From positions 189,349 to 253,348 of the forward strand of contig UCHV01000005.1 in NCBI GenBank assembly GCA_900472395.1: a DNA stretch of 64,000 bases, written 5' to 3'. This DNA is from Hyphomicrobiales bacterium (lineage in GTDB: Bacteria; Pseudomonadota; Alphaproteobacteria; Rhizobiales; Rhizobiaceae). Position numbers and translations under genes: made by a program. The notes under the pieces were generated by a model. It had not been told where the DNA came from. It ran no database searches and saw only the letters and a list, made by a program, of their open reading frames with translations. Positions 43,909-53,914 of this stretch are shown piece by piece; position 1 is the first letter of the stretch; each line of letters opens with the position of its first letter.

Positions 43909-44823
43909 ATGACATTGACCTACACGCCCTATGACGGTTCCTCGCCGCTTTTCACCATCGGCCTTTTGCCGCTCGATCCAGAACGCTGGATCGAACCCGA
44001 TGGCGAACTCGGTTTCCACCTTGCCGAAAAACGCCGGCTGCTGGCCGAACATGGCGAGAAGATCCTTTGCGCCGAACCGGGCACGGAAAACGGCCAGCGC
44101 GAGGTCCTGGAAAGGCTGACGGAATACGTGACGACCCGCCATCCGGAGATTTACAGCCGCAACGGCAACGTGATGACCATGGCAGGCCAAAGCGCCGATC
44201 TGACGGACGAAACCATGTTGCCGATCCACCGCGCCGGGCTTTTGGTGCAGGATGATCTGGTGATCATGAAACAGGGCGAAAACGGCTGGCGGCTGGCTGC
44301 CGGTTTTCTCGCTTTTCCTTCCTCATGGGAACTTTCGGACAAATTCGGCAAGGTCATGGACGAGGTGCATGCCCCCGTTCCCGGCTTTGAAGGCGGCAGC
44401 CGCAATGCGCAACTGATCAACCGCATGTTCGACAGGTTGCAACCCGGCAATCCGGTCAGGCGAATGAACTGGTCGGTCAACTGGCGTCACGCGCTTTACC
44501 ACCCGGTCTCGATGCCGGCTGCCGAGGTGAGCAAGGTGCCGCCGCAAAGCTCGGTCATCCGTATCGAGCGGCAAACGTTGACCAAGCTGCCGGTCTCCGG
44601 CGATATCCTGTTCACCATCCGCATCTATCTCGATCCGGTGGCCGCGATCCTGTCCGAACCGGATGGAGAAAAGCTCGCACTGAGCATGGCGGACCAGCTG
44701 GAAGCGCTGTCCCTGGAGCAGGCCAACTACAAGGGATTGAAGGAAAAACGGGCGGAATTGGTGAGCCATCTGCGATGTCCGCAATCCGTTCACCAGAAAC
44801 AGCAAAAAACTCTTGCGGAATAG
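43909..44823 (+). CDS. DUF3445 heme-dependent oxidative N-demethylase-like protein
   Basis: 304 aa from the ATG at 43909 (MTLTYTPYDGSSPLFTIGLL); the frame is open to 43828. The pattern LPLDPERWIEPDGELGFHLA, QDDLVIMKQGENGWRLAAGF and INWR-like NWSVNWRHALYHP is that of DUF3445 proteins, related to a heme-PAS dimethylamine/N-demethylase subunit. Partner subunits are not nearby. Confidence 0.82.
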   Translation: MTLTYTPYDGSSPLFTIGLLPLDPERWIEPDGELGFHLAEKRRLLAEHGEKILCAEPGTENGQREVLERLTEYVTTRHPEIYSRNGNVMTMAGQSADLTDETMLPIHRAGLLVQDDLVIMKQGENGWRLAAGFLAFPSSWELSDKFGKVMDEVHAPVPGFEGGSRNAQLINRMFDRLQPGNPVRRMNWSVNWRHALYHPVSMPAAEVSKVPPQSSVIRIERQTLTKLPVSGDILFTIRIYLDPVAAILSEPDGEKLALSMADQLEALSLEQANYKGLKEKRAELVSHLRCPQSVHQKQQKTLAE

Positions 44824-44991
44824 TGCCTTGAACCGGCCATGGTGATGGAACAAACGCTTTATTGTTTCAGGGAATTGTGATCTAGCGCAGCACACCAAAA
44901 CGCGCGTCACAATATCCGTCACATTGGCCCATTATGCGTGAGAAGCCTGACTGCGGCGAAGCAACAGCAGTCGATCATTAGGGAGCATGAC

Positions 44992-46443
44992 ATGTCTGAC
45001 CAGAACTACCCGGTTTATGCCGAAATCACCGGCCCGATCGTGATGATCGGCTTTGGTTCGATCGGTCGCGGCACGCTGCCGTTGATCGAACGCCACTTCA
45101 AGTTCGACAAAAGCCGGATGGTGGTCATCGACCCGCGCGAAGAGCCGGCCGACATGGAAATCCTTGCCAAGCATGGCGTGCGCCACATCAAGGAACACGT
45201 CACCAAGGAAAACTACAAGGACCTGCTGAAGCCGCTGCTCAACGACGGCAAGGGCGGTCAGGGTTTCTGCGTCAACCTCTCGGTCGATACCGGTTCGGTC
45301 GATCTGATGAAGATGTGCCGCAAGCTCGACGTGCTTTATATCGATACGGTCGTCGAGCCCTGGCTCGGCTTCTATTTCGACACCAACATGAAGAATTCCG
45401 AGCGCACCAACTATGCACTGCGCGAAACGCTGCGTCATGAAAAGCGCAAGAACCCCGGCGGCACCACCGCCGTTTCCACCTGTGGCGCAAACCCGGGCAT
45501 GGTCTCGTGGTTCGTCAAGCAGGCGCTGGTCAACCTCGCCAACGACACCGGCGTGAAATTCGACGAGCCGGACCAGAACGACCGCGAAGGCTGGGCCAAG
45601 CTGATGAAGAAGCTCGGCGTCAAGGGCGTGCACATTGCCGAACGCGACACCCAGCGCACCAAGCATCCGAAGCCGCTCAACGTGTTCTGGAACACGTGGT
45701 CGGTCGAGGGTTTCATTTCGGAAGGCCTGCAGCCGTCGGAACTCGGCTGGGGCACCCACGAAAATTGGATGCCGAAGAACGCCAAGAAGCACAAAAAGGG
45801 CTGCAAGGCCGCCATCTATCTGGAACAGCCGGGCGCCAACACCCGCGTCCGTAGCTGGTGCCCGACGCCGGGCCCGCAATACGGTTTCCTCGTCACCCAT
45901 AACGAGGCGATCTCGATTGCCGATTATTACACGGTCGAAAAGGACGGCGAAGTCGTCTATCGCCCGACCTGCCACTACGCCTACCACCCGGCCAATGACG
46001 CGGTTCTGTCGCTGCACGAAATGTTCGGCAATGGCGGCAAGGCGCAGCCGGTCCTGCACGTCCTGAACGAGGACGAACTTGAGGATGGCGTCGACGAACT
46101 CGGCGTGCTGCTCTACGGCCACGAGAAGAACGCCTACTGGTACGGTTCGCGCCTGTCGCTGGAAGAAACCCGCCGCATCGCGCCTTACCAGAACGCCACC
46201 GGCCTGCAGGTCACCTCGGCGGTTCTCGCCGGCATGGTCTGGGCGCTGGAAAACCCGAAGGCCGGCATCGTTGAGGCCGACGAGGTGGATTACAAGCGTT
46301 GCCTGGAAGTGCAGACGCCTTACCTCGGCCCGGTCGAAGGCCATTACACCGACTGGACCCCGCTCGAAGGTCGCCCGGGCCTCTTCCCGGAAGAGATCGA
46401 CGAAAAGGACCCCTGGCAGTTCAAGAACGTTCTGGTGCGCTGA
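44992..46443 (+). CDS. hss: Homospermidine synthase
   Basis: 483 aa, the usual length; ATG at 44992 behind AGGGAG. The Rossmann NAD site GPIVMIGFGSIGRGTLPLIE lies near the N-terminus, followed by VVIDPREEPADME. The enzyme makes homospermidine from putrescine (NAD-dependent), the main polyamine route in rhizobia. Single gene with its own terminator; an antisense ORF of 470 codons is a GC-rich shadow. Confidence 0.95.
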   Translation: MSDQNYPVYAEITGPIVMIGFGSIGRGTLPLIERHFKFDKSRMVVIDPREEPADMEILAKHGVRHIKEHVTKENYKDLLKPLLNDGKGGQGFCVNLSVDTGSVDLMKMCRKLDVLYIDTVVEPWLGFYFDTNMKNSERTNYALRETLRHEKRKNPGGTTAVSTCGANPGMVSWFVKQALVNLANDTGVKFDEPDQNDREGWAKLMKKLGVKGVHIAERDTQRTKHPKPLNVFWNTWSVEGFISEGLQPSELGWGTHENWMPKNAKKHKKGCKAAIYLEQPGANTRVRSWCPTPGPQYGFLVTHNEAISIADYYTVEKDGEVVYRPTCHYAYHPANDAVLSLHEMFGNGGKAQPVLHVLNEDELEDGVDELGVLLYGHEKNAYWYGSRLSLEETRRIAPYQNATGLQVTSAVLAGMVWALENPKAGIVEADEVDYKRCLEVQTPYLGPVEGHYTDWTPLEGRPGLFPEEIDEKDPWQFKNVLVR

Positions 46444-46470
46444 GCCCGGCCGGAATTGTGATTAATGGAA

Positions 46471-46495
46471 CGCCCGCCATCGTGCGGGCGTTTTT
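46471..46495 (+). terminator. Terminator of hss
   Basis: CGCCCGC, CATCGT loop, GCGGGCG, TTTTT; 28 bases after the stop. Confidence 0.88.
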
Positions 46496-46600
46496 CATGT
46501 TGAAGAATTGGTAAAGGTCTCTGTCAAAGAGAACATCTTGCGTTACATAGCGGATGACAGCATGGTTCCGACAGAGAGCCGATTTGCGGAGATTCGAGTA

Positions 46601-46966
46601 ATGAAGCTGAAACTGAGCCTGGCACTGGTTGCCGTAGCCACCTTGAGCGCCTGCGTATCCTCTCCCCCGCCGCGCCAGATGGCCTCCGCCCCACCGCAGC
46701 CGCAGGGCGTGGAAGGCACCTGGTCCGACCCGAACGGCATCATCTCCACCTTCCAGGGCGGAACTTTCAACACCCGTTCCACCGACAACAATGCGCTTCT
46801 GGCATCAGGCAACTACGTCAGCCTTTCGCCGACGCTGGTCGAGATCAACATGACCTCGCTGGTGCGCAAGACGCAGTCCAAGGTCAATTGCGCTCTCGTC
46901 AACATGAACCAGCTCAACTGCACCGCCGACAGCGGCTCGCAGTTCTCGCTGTCGCGCCGCAGCTAA
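46601..46966 (+). CDS. Small outer-membrane lipoprotein (Omp10-like)
   Basis: 121 aa from the ATG at 46601, with GGAG upstream. Signal with lipobox [18 protein letters not shown], a Pro-rich linker, then a small beta-barrel-like domain ([20 protein letters not shown]). It resembles Brucella/rhizobial Omp10-type lipoproteins in layout; I did not confirm the homology. Confidence 0.75.
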   Translation: MKLKLSLALVAVATLSACVSSPPPRQMASAPPQPQGVEGTWSDPNGIISTFQGGTFNTRSTDNNALLASGNYVSLSPTLVEINMTSLVRKTQSKVNCALVNMNQLNCTADSGSQFSLSRRS

Positions 46967-47164
46967 ACGACAAACCGGCACCGCCGGCAGCGACCATTAT
47001 CGAAACCGCTTGCGACAGGCATGTTGCAAGCGGTTTTTCGTTTCCGCGGACCGGAAAAATACCTTAAATCGCACCGCAGAATGAAATCCGCATCGGCACA
47101 CATTGCCGCACCGTCTTTCCCGGCCATATTCCGCCGTGATCGAGATGGGGAGCGCTTCAAAACC

Positions 47165-48292
47165 ATGGAAACCGCCGAAAACGCCTGTGACCGGGCGCAA
47201 TGGACGCTGGCCGATTTTCTCTGCACATACCGCTTCTGGGCGCTGTTTCTGGCGTGGCTTCTGGTGGGGCTGGCGGCGCAGGGTTTCTTCATCATGATAC
47301 CGGCGATTGCCTCGATCGCCGGCCTCAGCGCCACCGAAACCAGCATGTATTACTCCGGCTCCGCCATGGGCTGGTTCGGTGCGGCCTTCATCGCTTTTGT
47401 TGTGGCCGGCCGCGCGGGCCGGGCCGCCCTCATCTGGCCGTTGGCGATCTGCGTCCTGGCCGTCGGCACCTTCATGACTGCGCAATCCCTGTGGGGATCC
47501 CCGGTTTTCCTGTTTCTGCTCGGGTTTCCGATCGGCACCGCACAAGCGGTTTTTCCGTTGGCCACGGCCGTCTTTCTGGTCGGCGCGAAACCGGAAAAAA
47601 TCGACTTCGCCGGCGCCATGGTGCTGTTGTCGGCGGCCCTGCTTCTCTCCTTCCTCGGGCCCATGATCACCTCGCAACTCTACGAGGATCAGAACGTCAT
47701 ACCGGTCGCGATATTCGTCCTCACCGCTTTTATCATCGCCATCCTGCTGATTGCTCCGGCAGGAAACATCGCTTTCGACAATGCACCACGCCTGCGCCAC
47801 AAACCGCTCGCGCCACGCCGCCGCTCCCCGCTCACGGTTGCCCTCGTCCTTCTGTCCGCCCCCATCCTGTGGCTGGTGGTCGGCGTCTCCATAGAGGTCT
47901 TCCGGGCTGACCTGCTGGAACAGGCCGAAAGGCCTTCGGCCGTGCTGGTGGTGTTCTTGCTGATTGTCCTGATCGCCACCGTCACCGCAGTGATCTATTT
48001 CCTGTATTGGATCTATCGCATCCATGGCGAACTGGCGGGCGCGCAAGCCTCCCAACGCCTTGTCACTCCGCTGCCCGCCCTGTTGATCACGCTGCTTGTG
48101 CCGCTCGGCCTCCCCATACTCCTCATGACACTCGGAGAATTGCTCAAGGACCGCGCCGCGCAAAAAGGTCGGGAACGCCCGCTTTCGATCGGTTGGCTGG
48201 CCCTCTGGTCATTCTGCCTTCCGCCGGTCGCCATGGCCATGATCCAGAACGCGGCGAACCAAAGTTATACGCAGGAGACGCTCCTGAAATAA
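47165..48292 (+). CDS. Polytopic membrane protein, 375 aa
   Basis: Start at METAENACDRAQW (47165); an upstream in-frame start at 47081 is possible. About ten transmembrane segments, beginning with LFLAWLLVGLAAQGFFIMIP. A half-MFS-like layout is suggested by the GW-F-G-A motif near TM2-TM3, but no family is assigned. Transport substrate unknown. Confidence 0.65.
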   Translation: METAENACDRAQWTLADFLCTYRFWALFLAWLLVGLAAQGFFIMIPAIASIAGLSATETSMYYSGSAMGWFGAAFIAFVVAGRAGRAALIWPLAICVLAVGTFMTAQSLWGSPVFLFLLGFPIGTAQAVFPLATAVFLVGAKPEKIDFAGAMVLLSAALLLSFLGPMITSQLYEDQNVIPVAIFVLTAFIIAILLIAPAGNIAFDNAPRLRHKPLAPRRRSPLTVALVLLSAPILWLVVGVSIEVFRADLLEQAERPSAVLVVFLLIVLIATVTAVIYFLYWIYRIHGELAGAQASQRLVTPLPALLITLLVPLGLPILLMTLGELLKDRAAQKGRERPLSIGWLALWSFCLPPVAMAMIQNAANQSYTQETLLK

Positions 48293-48464
48293 GGAAATGC
48301 TGCGCGACCTGCTTGCACCAAAACCAAACGTACACCCCTGTCACATTCCCCCTTGAACACCCCCGCTGTTGATGAAAGCATGCGGCCCGGAAAACCTGTC
48401 ATATTTGACAACTAGAACAAGGCGGAACGGCTTCGACAGGGGCCTGATGATAATGGAGAGAGAT

Positions 48465-50411
48465 ATGATGAAGAGATTGAAATTCGGCCTTTTGACCGCA
48501 TCGGTCATGGCCCTTTCCACCAGCGCGGCCTTTGCCGATTTCGAGCTCAACATTCTGCATATCAACGATTTCCATTCGCGCGTCGAAGAGATCAACAAGA
48601 ACGACTCGACCTGCTCGGCCAAGGAAACGGCGACACAGGAATGCTTCGGCGGCGCAGCCCGCCTGAAGACCGCGTTCGAAGCGCGTCGCTCGGCTCTCTC
48701 GGGCAAGAATGTCCTGTCGCTCAATGCCGGTGACAACTTCCAGGGTTCGCTGTTTTATTCGACCCTGAAGGGCAAGGCCGAACTGGAAATGATGAACGTC
48801 ATCGGCTTCGATGCGATGACCGTCGGCAATCATGAATTCGATGATGGCGAAGAAGCCATCCTGCCCTTCCTCGAAGGCGCAAAGTTCCCGGTTCTCGGCG
48901 CAAACGTCAAGGCCACGGCTCAGTCGACGCTCGGCGACCGCATCAAGCCTTCGACCGTCGTTGAAGTCGGCGGCCAGAAGATCGGCATCATCGGCGTCGT
49001 CACCACCGATACCAATGAAATCGCCAATCCCGGCCCGAACGTGAAGATCGAAGACGATGTCGCCGCCATCGAAGGCGAAGTCGCCAAGCTGAAGGCAGAA
49101 GGCGTCAACAAGATCATCGCGCTCACCCATGTCGGCTACAAGCGCGACCTCGAGGTTCTGGCCAAGATCGCCGATATCGACGTCATCGTCGGCGGCCACT
49201 CGCATTCGCTGTTGTCGAACACCGACGCCAAGGCCGAGGGTCCTTATCCGACCTTCGTGGACAATGCCGGCGGTTACAAGGTTCCGGTCGTCACGGCCGG
49301 CGCATACAGCAAATATCTCGGCGAAGTCACAGTCACCTTCGATGACAACGGCGTTGTAAAATCCGCCAAGGGCGACCCGATCCTCGTCGACAAGACCTTT
49401 GCGCCGGATCAGGCCGTTGCCGCACAGGTGGCCGAACTGGCCAAGCCGATCGACGCATTGCGCAAGAAGGTCATCGGCCAGTCTTCCGACAAGATCGAAG
49501 GCGACCGCACGGTTTGCCGCGCCAAGGAATGCTCGATGGGCAACCTCGTCGCCGACGCGATGCTCGATGCCGGCAAGGGTCAGGGCATGACCATGGCGAT
49601 CATCAACGGCGGCGGTCTGCGCGCCTCCATCTCCGCCGGAGATGTCACGCAGGGCGACGTCATCAGCGTCCTGCCGTTCCAGAACACGCTCGCCACGTTC
49701 CAGCTTTCGGGCGCGGATGTCATCAAGGCGCTCGAAAACGGCGTCAGCCAGATCGATGACGGCGCCGGTCGCTTCCCGCAGGTCGCCGGCCTGAAATTCT
49801 CCTTCGACAAGTCCAAGCCCGCCGGCTCCAAGGTCAGCGATGTGCAGGTGAAGGAAGGCGAAAACTTCGTCGCAATCGACCCGGCCAAGACCTACGGCGT
49901 CGTCTCCAACAACTTCATGCGCGCAGGCGGTGATGGATATGCGTCCTTCAAGACCGGCGCCCAGAACGCCTATGACTACGGTCCGGACCTTGCCGACGTA
50001 ACCGCCGCCTATGTCGGCGCAAACGCTCCCTACAAGCCCTATACCGATGGCCGCATCACCGATCTGACGCCTGCCGATTACAAGCCGGCTCCGAAGGTCG
50101 ATGCCGCTCCGGCAGCGCCTGCTGCTGCTCCCGCTCCGGCAACCACCGCACAGGCTCCTGCTGCGGCCCCCGCCCCGGCAGCGCCTGCCGCGACCACCAC
50201 CGCTCCGGCGGCAGTGGAAGCCCCCGGCCAGACCGCACCGCCGGCCAGCGGCCCGAGCAAGTACACGGTCGCCAAGGGCGACTCGCTCTGGACCATTGCC
50301 GAAAGCGCCTATGGTGACGGCACACGCTGGACCGAGATCTCCAAGGCCAATAGCTTGCGCCACCCCAACCTGATCCAGGTCGGCAAGGAACTGGAACTGC
50401 CGGCCAAGTGA
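48465..50411 (+). CDS. Periplasmic 5'-nucleotidase/2',3'-cyclic phosphodiesterase with C-terminal LysM
   Basis: 648 aa; ATG behind GGAGAGAGAT. Signal peptide (LLTASVMALSTSAAFA). Metallophosphatase domain with ILHINDFHSR, GNHEFDDGE and VGGHSHSLL, then the 5'-nucleotidase C-terminal domain with INGGGLRASI. A 60-residue Ala/Pro linker leads to a LysM domain (KYTVAKGDSLWTIAESAYGD). UshA-type enzymes release nucleosides and phosphate. The LysM should hold this one on peptidoglycan. Confidence 0.92.
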   Translation: MMKRLKFGLLTASVMALSTSAAFADFELNILHINDFHSRVEEINKNDSTCSAKETATQECFGGAARLKTAFEARRSALSGKNVLSLNAGDNFQGSLFYSTLKGKAELEMMNVIGFDAMTVGNHEFDDGEEAILPFLEGAKFPVLGANVKATAQSTLGDRIKPSTVVEVGGQKIGIIGVVTTDTNEIANPGPNVKIEDDVAAIEGEVAKLKAEGVNKIIALTHVGYKRDLEVLAKIADIDVIVGGHSHSLLSNTDAKAEGPYPTFVDNAGGYKVPVVTAGAYSKYLGEVTVTFDDNGVVKSAKGDPILVDKTFAPDQAVAAQVAELAKPIDALRKKVIGQSSDKIEGDRTVCRAKECSMGNLVADAMLDAGKGQGMTMAIINGGGLRASISAGDVTQGDVISVLPFQNTLATFQLSGADVIKALENGVSQIDDGAGRFPQVAGLKFSFDKSKPAGSKVSDVQVKEGENFVAIDPAKTYGVVSNNFMRAGGDGYASFKTGAQNAYDYGPDLADVTAAYVGANAPYKPYTDGRITDLTPADYKPAPKVDAAPAAPAAAPAPATTAQAPAAAPAPAAPAATTTAPAAVEAPGQTAPPASGPSKYTVAKGDSLWTIAESAYGDGTRWTEISKANSLRHPNLIQVGKELELPAK

Positions 50412-50451
50412 TACAGCGCCACTAAGGACGATTTGTCCTATGCTAAACAGC

Positions 50452-50480
50452 GGCCCGGGGCTTTCCCGGGCCGTTCTTTG
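50452..50480 (+). terminator. Terminator of the nucleotidase gene
   Basis: GGCCCGGG, GCTTT loop, CCCGGGCC, then GTTCTTTGT. Confidence 0.8.
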
Positions 50481-50550
50481 TTTCTACATAAGCGGATAAC
50501 TGCCGTGCCTTCTTGCGCGCGGACACCTCGAATTCACTCGGAAAGCCCGC

Positions 50551-51585
50551 ATGACTTCTTCCACAGCCGTTTTGCCTGCCAGCCACCCCAAGGTCTCACT
50601 TGGCAAGGTGGGTGTTCTGCTCGTCAACCTCGGCACGCCCGACGGCACCGACTACTGGTCGATGCGCCGGTATCTGGCGGAGTTCCTGTCCGACAGCCGC
50701 GTCATCGAATGGTCGAAGCTTTACTGGTATCCGATCCTCTACGGCATCGTGCTCAACAAGCGCCCGCAAAAGGTCGGCAAGGCTTACGAGGAGATCTGGA
50801 ACAAGGATCTGAACGAAAGCTACCTGCGCACCTACACGCGCAGCCAGGGCGAGCTGATGGCCGAACGCCTGAAGGACCTGCCGAACGTGGTGGTCGACTG
50901 GGGCATGCGCTACGGCAATCCGTCGATCGCCTCGAAGATCGATGCGCTGAAGGCTCAAGGCTGCGACCGGATCGTGCTCTTCCCGCTTTACCCGCAATAT
51001 GCGGCTGCAACGACCGCCACCGTCAATGACAAGGCGTTCGAGCACCTGATGAAGATGCGCTGGCAGCCGGCCGTGCGCACCGTCCCGACCTATCACGACG
51101 ACCCGGTCTATATCGAGGCGCTGGCCAATTCGGTGCGCAACACGCTGGCGACGCTCGATTGGGAACCGCAACTGCTGATCACCTCGTTCCACGGCATTCC
51201 GCAATCCTATTTCAAGGCCGGCGATCCCTACCAGTGTTTCTGTCAGAAGACGGCGCGGCTGCTGCGCGAAAAGCTCGGTTATCGCGAGGATCAGCTGCGC
51301 ATCACCTTCCAGTCGCGTTTCGGGCCTGAGGAATGGCTTCAGCCCTATACCGACAAGACGATGGAAGGGCTGGCTGCCGAAGGCATCAAGCGCGTCGCCA
51401 TCATGAACCCCGGCTTCGTGTCGGATTGTCTCGAAACGCTGGAGGAAATCGCCGGTGAAGCGGGCGAAATCTTCCTGCATCACGGCGGCGAAAAATTCGT
51501 CCACATCCCCTGCCTCAACGACAGCGCCGACGGCATGAACGTGCTGGAAGCGGTGGTTCGGCGCGAGCTTCAGGGCTGGGTGTAA
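50551..51585 (+). CDS. hemH: Ferrochelatase
   Basis: 344 aa. VGVLLVNLGTPDG at the N-terminus, the active-site region LLITSFHGIPQSYFKAGDPY with the catalytic His, and FQSRFGPEEWLQPYT near the end. Inserts iron into protoporphyrin IX, the last step of heme synthesis. No other heme genes are adjacent; an SDR gene follows by 23 bases. Confidence 0.97.
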   Translation: MTSSTAVLPASHPKVSLGKVGVLLVNLGTPDGTDYWSMRRYLAEFLSDSRVIEWSKLYWYPILYGIVLNKRPQKVGKAYEEIWNKDLNESYLRTYTRSQGELMAERLKDLPNVVVDWGMRYGNPSIASKIDALKAQGCDRIVLFPLYPQYAAATTATVNDKAFEHLMKMRWQPAVRTVPTYHDDPVYIEALANSVRNTLATLDWEPQLLITSFHGIPQSYFKAGDPYQCFCQKTARLLREKLGYREDQLRITFQSRFGPEEWLQPYTDKTMEGLAAEGIKRVAIMNPGFVSDCLETLEEIAGEAGEIFLHHGGEKFVHIPCLNDSADGMNVLEAVVRRELQGWV

Positions 51586-51608
51586 CCGGAGAACCAACGG
51601 AGAGCATC

Positions 51609-52298
51609 ATGAAGAAGGCAATCGTTACCGGCGGCGCAGGCCTGATCGGAACCGGCATCTGCGAGGCGCTCAGCCTTCGCGGTTTCGAGGTTGCCTCCTT
51701 CGATCTGACCGACAGGCCACATCCGGTCGAAGCGGTGCGCCATATCCAGTGCGATGTCTCCGATGAAGCTTCGGTGGAAATCGCGGTCGCGGAGTTGGGC
51801 TGGGATCGTCTCGATCTTCTCGTCAACAATGCGGGCGCCACCGGCGGCGCGCTTGGCACGCCGTTGCTCGATCTGTCTCTTTCCGAATGGCGCCTCGTCA
51901 TCGACAGCCACCTGACCGGCGCCTTTCTGATGACCCGCACAGTTGCCCCGCTGATGCGCGAGGGCGGCTCGGTGGTCAACATGACCTCCACCCGCGCCTT
52001 CATGTCGGAGCCGAACTCGGAAGCCTACGCCGCCTCCAAGGGCGGGATTGTGGCCCTCAGCCATGCGCTTGCCATAAGCCTTGGCCCAAAAATCCGCGTC
52101 AACGCCATCGCACCGGGCTGGATCACCGCCGAGACCGATCTTTCTGCAGAAGATCAGGCGCAGCACCCGGCCGGGCGTGTCGGGCGGCCAAAGGATATCG
52201 CAGACGCCGTTCTTTATCTCGAAAGCGCAGGTTTCGTGACCGGGCAGACGATCACGGTGGACGGCGGCATGACCCGAAAGATGATCTACGCCGAATAG
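51609..52298 (+). CDS. Short-chain dehydrogenase/reductase
   Basis: 229 aa, RBS GGAGAG upstream. Cofactor motif TGGAGLIGTGI (atypical second position, often NAD-preferring), NNAGATGG, active-site Y-A-A-S-K (EAYAASKGGIVAL) and VDGGMTRKM at the end as in FabG-like SDRs. Substrate unknown. Its 3' end overlaps the convergent FAD monooxygenase gene by 13 bases. Confidence 0.88.
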   Translation: MKKAIVTGGAGLIGTGICEALSLRGFEVASFDLTDRPHPVEAVRHIQCDVSDEASVEIAVAELGWDRLDLLVNNAGATGGALGTPLLDLSLSEWRLVIDSHLTGAFLMTRTVAPLMREGGSVVNMTSTRAFMSEPNSEAYAASKGGIVALSHALAISLGPKIRVNAIAPGWITAETDLSAEDQAQHPAGRVGRPKDIADAVLYLESAGFVTGQTITVDGGMTRKMIYAE

Positions 52299-53851
52299 GT
52301 TTTCCTGGCAGCAGCTGCCGGCGGCATCAGGCCGTGGTCGGAAAAATAGCGTTCCAGCGCGTCAGGCCGCGCCTCATGGGCGGCACTGGCGACATAGCTG
52401 TCGGGGCGCATCAGATAGGCGGCATCGCGGCCGATCCCCGCCTCCTCGAATGCCGACTGCCATGGAAACACGTGCAGAGGCAGGCCGTTTTCGCGGCACC
52501 AGTCTTCAACCTCCGGGCCGGCGTAACCATACACATGCACCTGCCAGCAGAGATCGCGAAAACCGTCATGGTTGGAGCGGCCATCGCCGAGATCGAACCA
52601 CGGCAGCCGGTCGCCGCCATGCACGTCGCCGGCTTCGCCCCGGCTGAGATAATCGCCGCGATAGTTGATCATCAGCTGCGATACGGTGCGGAACATGAAA
52701 TCCCGTACCGGCTCGATCTGCACCGCCAGCGGCACGACCAGCGGCACCAGTCTGGTACGCACGAACCGCGCCAGCCCGCCATCGGCCGTGGCAAGAGAAA
52801 AGGCCTGATCGGTGGTGCGCACCAGTTTTCGGGCAAAGGCGATGCGCTCCTCCTCGAACGTGTTCAGCAAACGGTTTGCCGCCGCGATATCGTGCACGCC
52901 GCCGGCAAGCACGGCCTTCAGTTTCCAGGCCAGATTGATGGCGTCGCCGATGCCGGTATTCATGCCTTGCCCGCCGGCCGGGCTGTGAATATGCGCGGCG
53001 TCACCGAGAATGAAGGCGCGTCCCTTGCGAAACCGCTCGGCGACCCGGTGATGCACACGGTAGGTCGAAAACCAGTTGACCGCCGTCACCTCAATGCCGA
53101 GATGCGCAATCGCCCGGTCGTTCAGATCCTCGAAACGTAACGTTCCAGCATGGGCCGTGTCCTCTTCCACAGTCCCGACCAGCCGGGCGCGCTTGCCCTG
53201 GTCGAGCGGGAAGACGGCAAGGAAATCGGCGCTGTCGAGCGCGATGTTGAGTTCGCCGTTCATCGGTGGCCCGGAAGCTTCGACATCGGCCACATAAAAG
53301 GTCTGCAGGTAGGTATCGCCGGGAAATCCGATGCCGATGCTCTTGCGCACGGCGGAACCGGCACCGTCACAGCCGGCAAGGAAAGCCGCCTCGCAAACGG
53401 TTTCGCTTCCATCGCCCAAAACCAGCCGGGCAGACACGCCGTCGGCGCTCTCCTTGTGCTCGATAAACGTGGTATTCCATTCGACAGAAACGCCTGCGGC
53501 CTCCAACCGGCCCAGAAGCAGTTCCTCATGCGCATCCTGCGGGTAGATGTGCAGGAATGGGAACCGGGTCAGATGCTGCCCGATATCTCCAAATGCCGCG
53601 CGCGCCTTCTTTTCGCCGCCCACCCAGAGATTGACCCCGGCGACATGATGGCCCTTGGAGACCACCGCCGTGGCCAGACCGATCTGATCGTAAAGCTCGA
53701 GTGTCCGCGCATGCACGGCCAGCGCGCGCGAGGCGGTGCCCGGCCCCGGCGCTTTGGCGATGATGCGCACCGACACACCCATCGTCGTCAGCCACAAAGC
53801 CAGAACCAGCCCTGTCGGACCGGCGCCGACAATCAGAACATTGTCACGCAT
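52286..53851 (-). CDS. FAD-dependent aromatic-ring hydroxylase-like monooxygenase
   Basis: 521 aa from the ATG at 53851, behind GAGGAGGAG. FAD site VLIVGAGPTGLVLALWL, DG motif AGCDGAGSAVRK and the GD motif GDAAHIHSPAGGQGMNTGIG typify group A flavin monooxygenases (FAD_binding_3, MhpA/PheA-like). Substrate unknown; the thioredoxin-like C-terminal region is present. Confidence 0.9.
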   Translation of the reverse strand: MRDNVLIVGAGPTGLVLALWLTTMGVSVRIIAKAPGPGTASRALAVHARTLELYDQIGLATAVVSKGHHVAGVNLWVGGEKKARAAFGDIGQHLTRFPFLHIYPQDAHEELLLGRLEAAGVSVEWNTTFIEHKESADGVSARLVLGDGSETVCEAAFLAGCDGAGSAVRKSIGIGFPGDTYLQTFYVADVEASGPPMNGELNIALDSADFLAVFPLDQGKRARLVGTVEEDTAHAGTLRFEDLNDRAIAHLGIEVTAVNWFSTYRVHHRVAERFRKGRAFILGDAAHIHSPAGGQGMNTGIGDAINLAWKLKAVLAGGVHDIAAANRLLNTFEEERIAFARKLVRTTDQAFSLATADGGLARFVRTRLVPLVVPLAVQIEPVRDFMFRTVSQLMINYRGDYLSRGEAGDVHGGDRLPWFDLGDGRSNHDGFRDLCWQVHVYGYAGPEVEDWCRENGLPLHVFPWQSAFEEAGIGRDAAYLMRPDSYVASAAHEARPDALERYFSDHGLMPPAAAARKTYSA

Positions 53852-53914
53852 GAGTTTCTCCTCCTCATCCGTCAACAAATCTAGAGCAACCGCCAAAAAG
53901 GCAAAGCGGGAAGA

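Noticed and set aside
44932..46344. 470-codon minus ORF opposite homospermidine synthase
   Set aside because: Antisense shadow of a strongly recognised gene in GC-rich DNA.
48399..50363. 654-codon minus ORF opposite the nucleotidase gene
   Set aside because: Antisense shadow; composition reflects codon bias of the real gene.
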